From an uncultured Bacteroides sp. (GTDB lineage Bacteria > Bacteroidota > Bacteroidia > Bacteroidales > Bacteroidaceae): 32,060 bases of DNA. The notes beneath the pieces are model-generated. The model was not told the origin of the DNA, did not search any database, and worked only from the letters and a program-made list of their open reading frames with translations. Positions 31,424-32,060 of this stretch are shown here, in pieces. A program made the position numbers and the translations under genes. Positions within the stretch are counted from its first letter, which is position 1. The number at the start of each line of letters is the position of its first letter. The stretch lies in NCBI GenBank assembly GCA_905198575.1, contig CAJKDC010000021.1:1-32060 (forward strand). Direction: 5' to 3'.

Positions 31424-32060
31424 ATGACAAAAAGTGCATTACAAATTGCCAGAGCTGCTTATCAGCCAAAGCTTCCTAAAGCATTGCTGGGCGCTGTAAA
31501 AGTAAAAGAAGGTGAACCTACTCAGTCTGTAGCTGACCAGGAAGCAATTAAGAAATTGTTCCCGAACACTTATGGCATGCCGCTGATTCAGTTTGAAGAA
31601 GGTGGTGAAGCTGTAAACTTCCCTGCTATCAATGTAGGTGTGATTTTGTCAGGTGGACAGGCTCCTGGTGGTCACAACGTAATTTCTGGTTTGTTCGACG
31701 GTATTAAAAAACTGAACAAAGACAGCAAATTGTATGGTTTTATTCTGGGCCCTGGTGGTTTGGTTGACCATAACTATAAAGAACTTACTGCTGACATTAT
31801 CGATGAATACCGTAACACTGGTGGTTTCGATATCATCGGTTCTGGCCGTACTAAACTGGAAAAAGAAGAACAGTTCGAAAAAGGTCTGGAAATCATCCGT
31901 GAACTGGGTATCAAAGCTTTGGTTATCATCGGTGGTGACGACTCTAATACAAATGCATGTGTATTGGCTGAATACTATGCTGCTAAGAACTACGGTGTTC
32001 AGGTAATCGGTTGTCCTAAGACTATCGACGGTGACTTGAAGAACGCAATGATTGAAACTT
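31424..32060 (+). CDS. pfp: Pyrophosphate-dependent 6-phosphofructokinase (3' end beyond the window)
   Basis: The first 212 codons of a phosphofructokinase, open to the window edge. ILSGGQAPGGHN at about 74-85 is the donor-binding glycine-rich loop. GGDDSN at 170-175, with Asp where ATP enzymes have Gly, and PKTIDGD at 198-204, with Lys where ATP enzymes have Gly, mark the PPi-dependent type. The enzyme reversibly phosphorylates fructose 6-phosphate using PPi. The N-terminus (about 65 residues before the core) fits the long PFP subgroup of about 550 residues. Codon choice is strongly biased, as for a highly expressed gene. The upstream AAATTTGCAG (31374-31383) may be part of a promoter, without an exact TAnnTTTG. 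Confidence 0.95.
   Translation, partial: MTKSALQIARAAYQPKLPKALLGAVKVKEGEPTQSVADQEAIKKLFPNTYGMPLIQFEEGGEAVNFPAINVGVILSGGQAPGGHNVISGLFDGIKKLNKDSKLYGFILGPGGLVDHNYKELTADIIDEYRNTGGFDIIGSGRTKLEKEEQFEKGLEIIRELGIKALVIIGGDDSNTNACVLAEYYAAKNYGVQVIGCPKTIDGDLKNAMIET

Overview
The window looks like chromosomal DNA of a gut-type member of the Bacteroidales, most likely Bacteroides or Phocaeicola. Several things point there: many genes are preceded by the Bacteroidetes -7 element TAnnTTTG, Shine-Dalgarno sequences are largely absent, intergenic DNA is AT-rich, and the gene content fits (a B12-dependent class II ribonucleotide reductase, a DUF4468 protein, a golvesin-domain amidase, a pyrophosphate-dependent phosphofructokinase, and an FGHS-type sugar transporter beside galK and galM). 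The genus call is inference. I see no tRNA, rRNA, CRISPR array, insertion sequence or phage gene. The region reads as conserved core genome.

Layout: positions 1-3092 hold a small acidic lipoprotein (minus strand), then mtaB and a family 2 glycosyltransferase, which overlap and are probably translationally coupled. From 3144 to 6132 (minus) lie folB and nrdJ. At 6504-8688 a nitroreductase and dnaA converge on a shared hairpin terminator. From 9045 to 11162 (minus) a cell-wall amidase is followed by an MCE/MlaD-type lipid-transport protein. From 11300 to 14845 (plus) lie a BASS-like permease, then transketolase and rpiB, overlapping by one base (non-oxidative pentose phosphate pathway). A DUF4468 secreted protein follows at 15000.

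From 16198 to 19835 (minus) is a galactose operon, galM - sugar MFS transporter - galK, with no galT or galE beside it. Just ahead of galM is a perfect 20-bp inverted repeat, the most striking non-coding signal in the window. folC lies upstream of it. A Gfo/Idh/MocA oxidoreductase (plus) converges with a 217-residue secreted, beta-rich protein. Then come grpE-dnaJ, a radical-SAM YgiQ protein starting at TTG, a 109-residue unknown, a 956-residue secreted amidase with a golvesin-like domain inserted between its zinc-binding halves, and a small-protein/acyltransferase pair (all minus). The window ends inside pfp (plus).

Two smaller regulatory observations stand out. The same DnaA-box-like 9-mer lies upstream of both dnaA and nrdJ. 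Several promoters overlap terminators or inverted repeats. I found no clear candidate for an undescribed multi-gene system. The best leads are the galM leader hairpin, the nested amidase architecture and the unnamed small proteins that travel with housekeeping genes.
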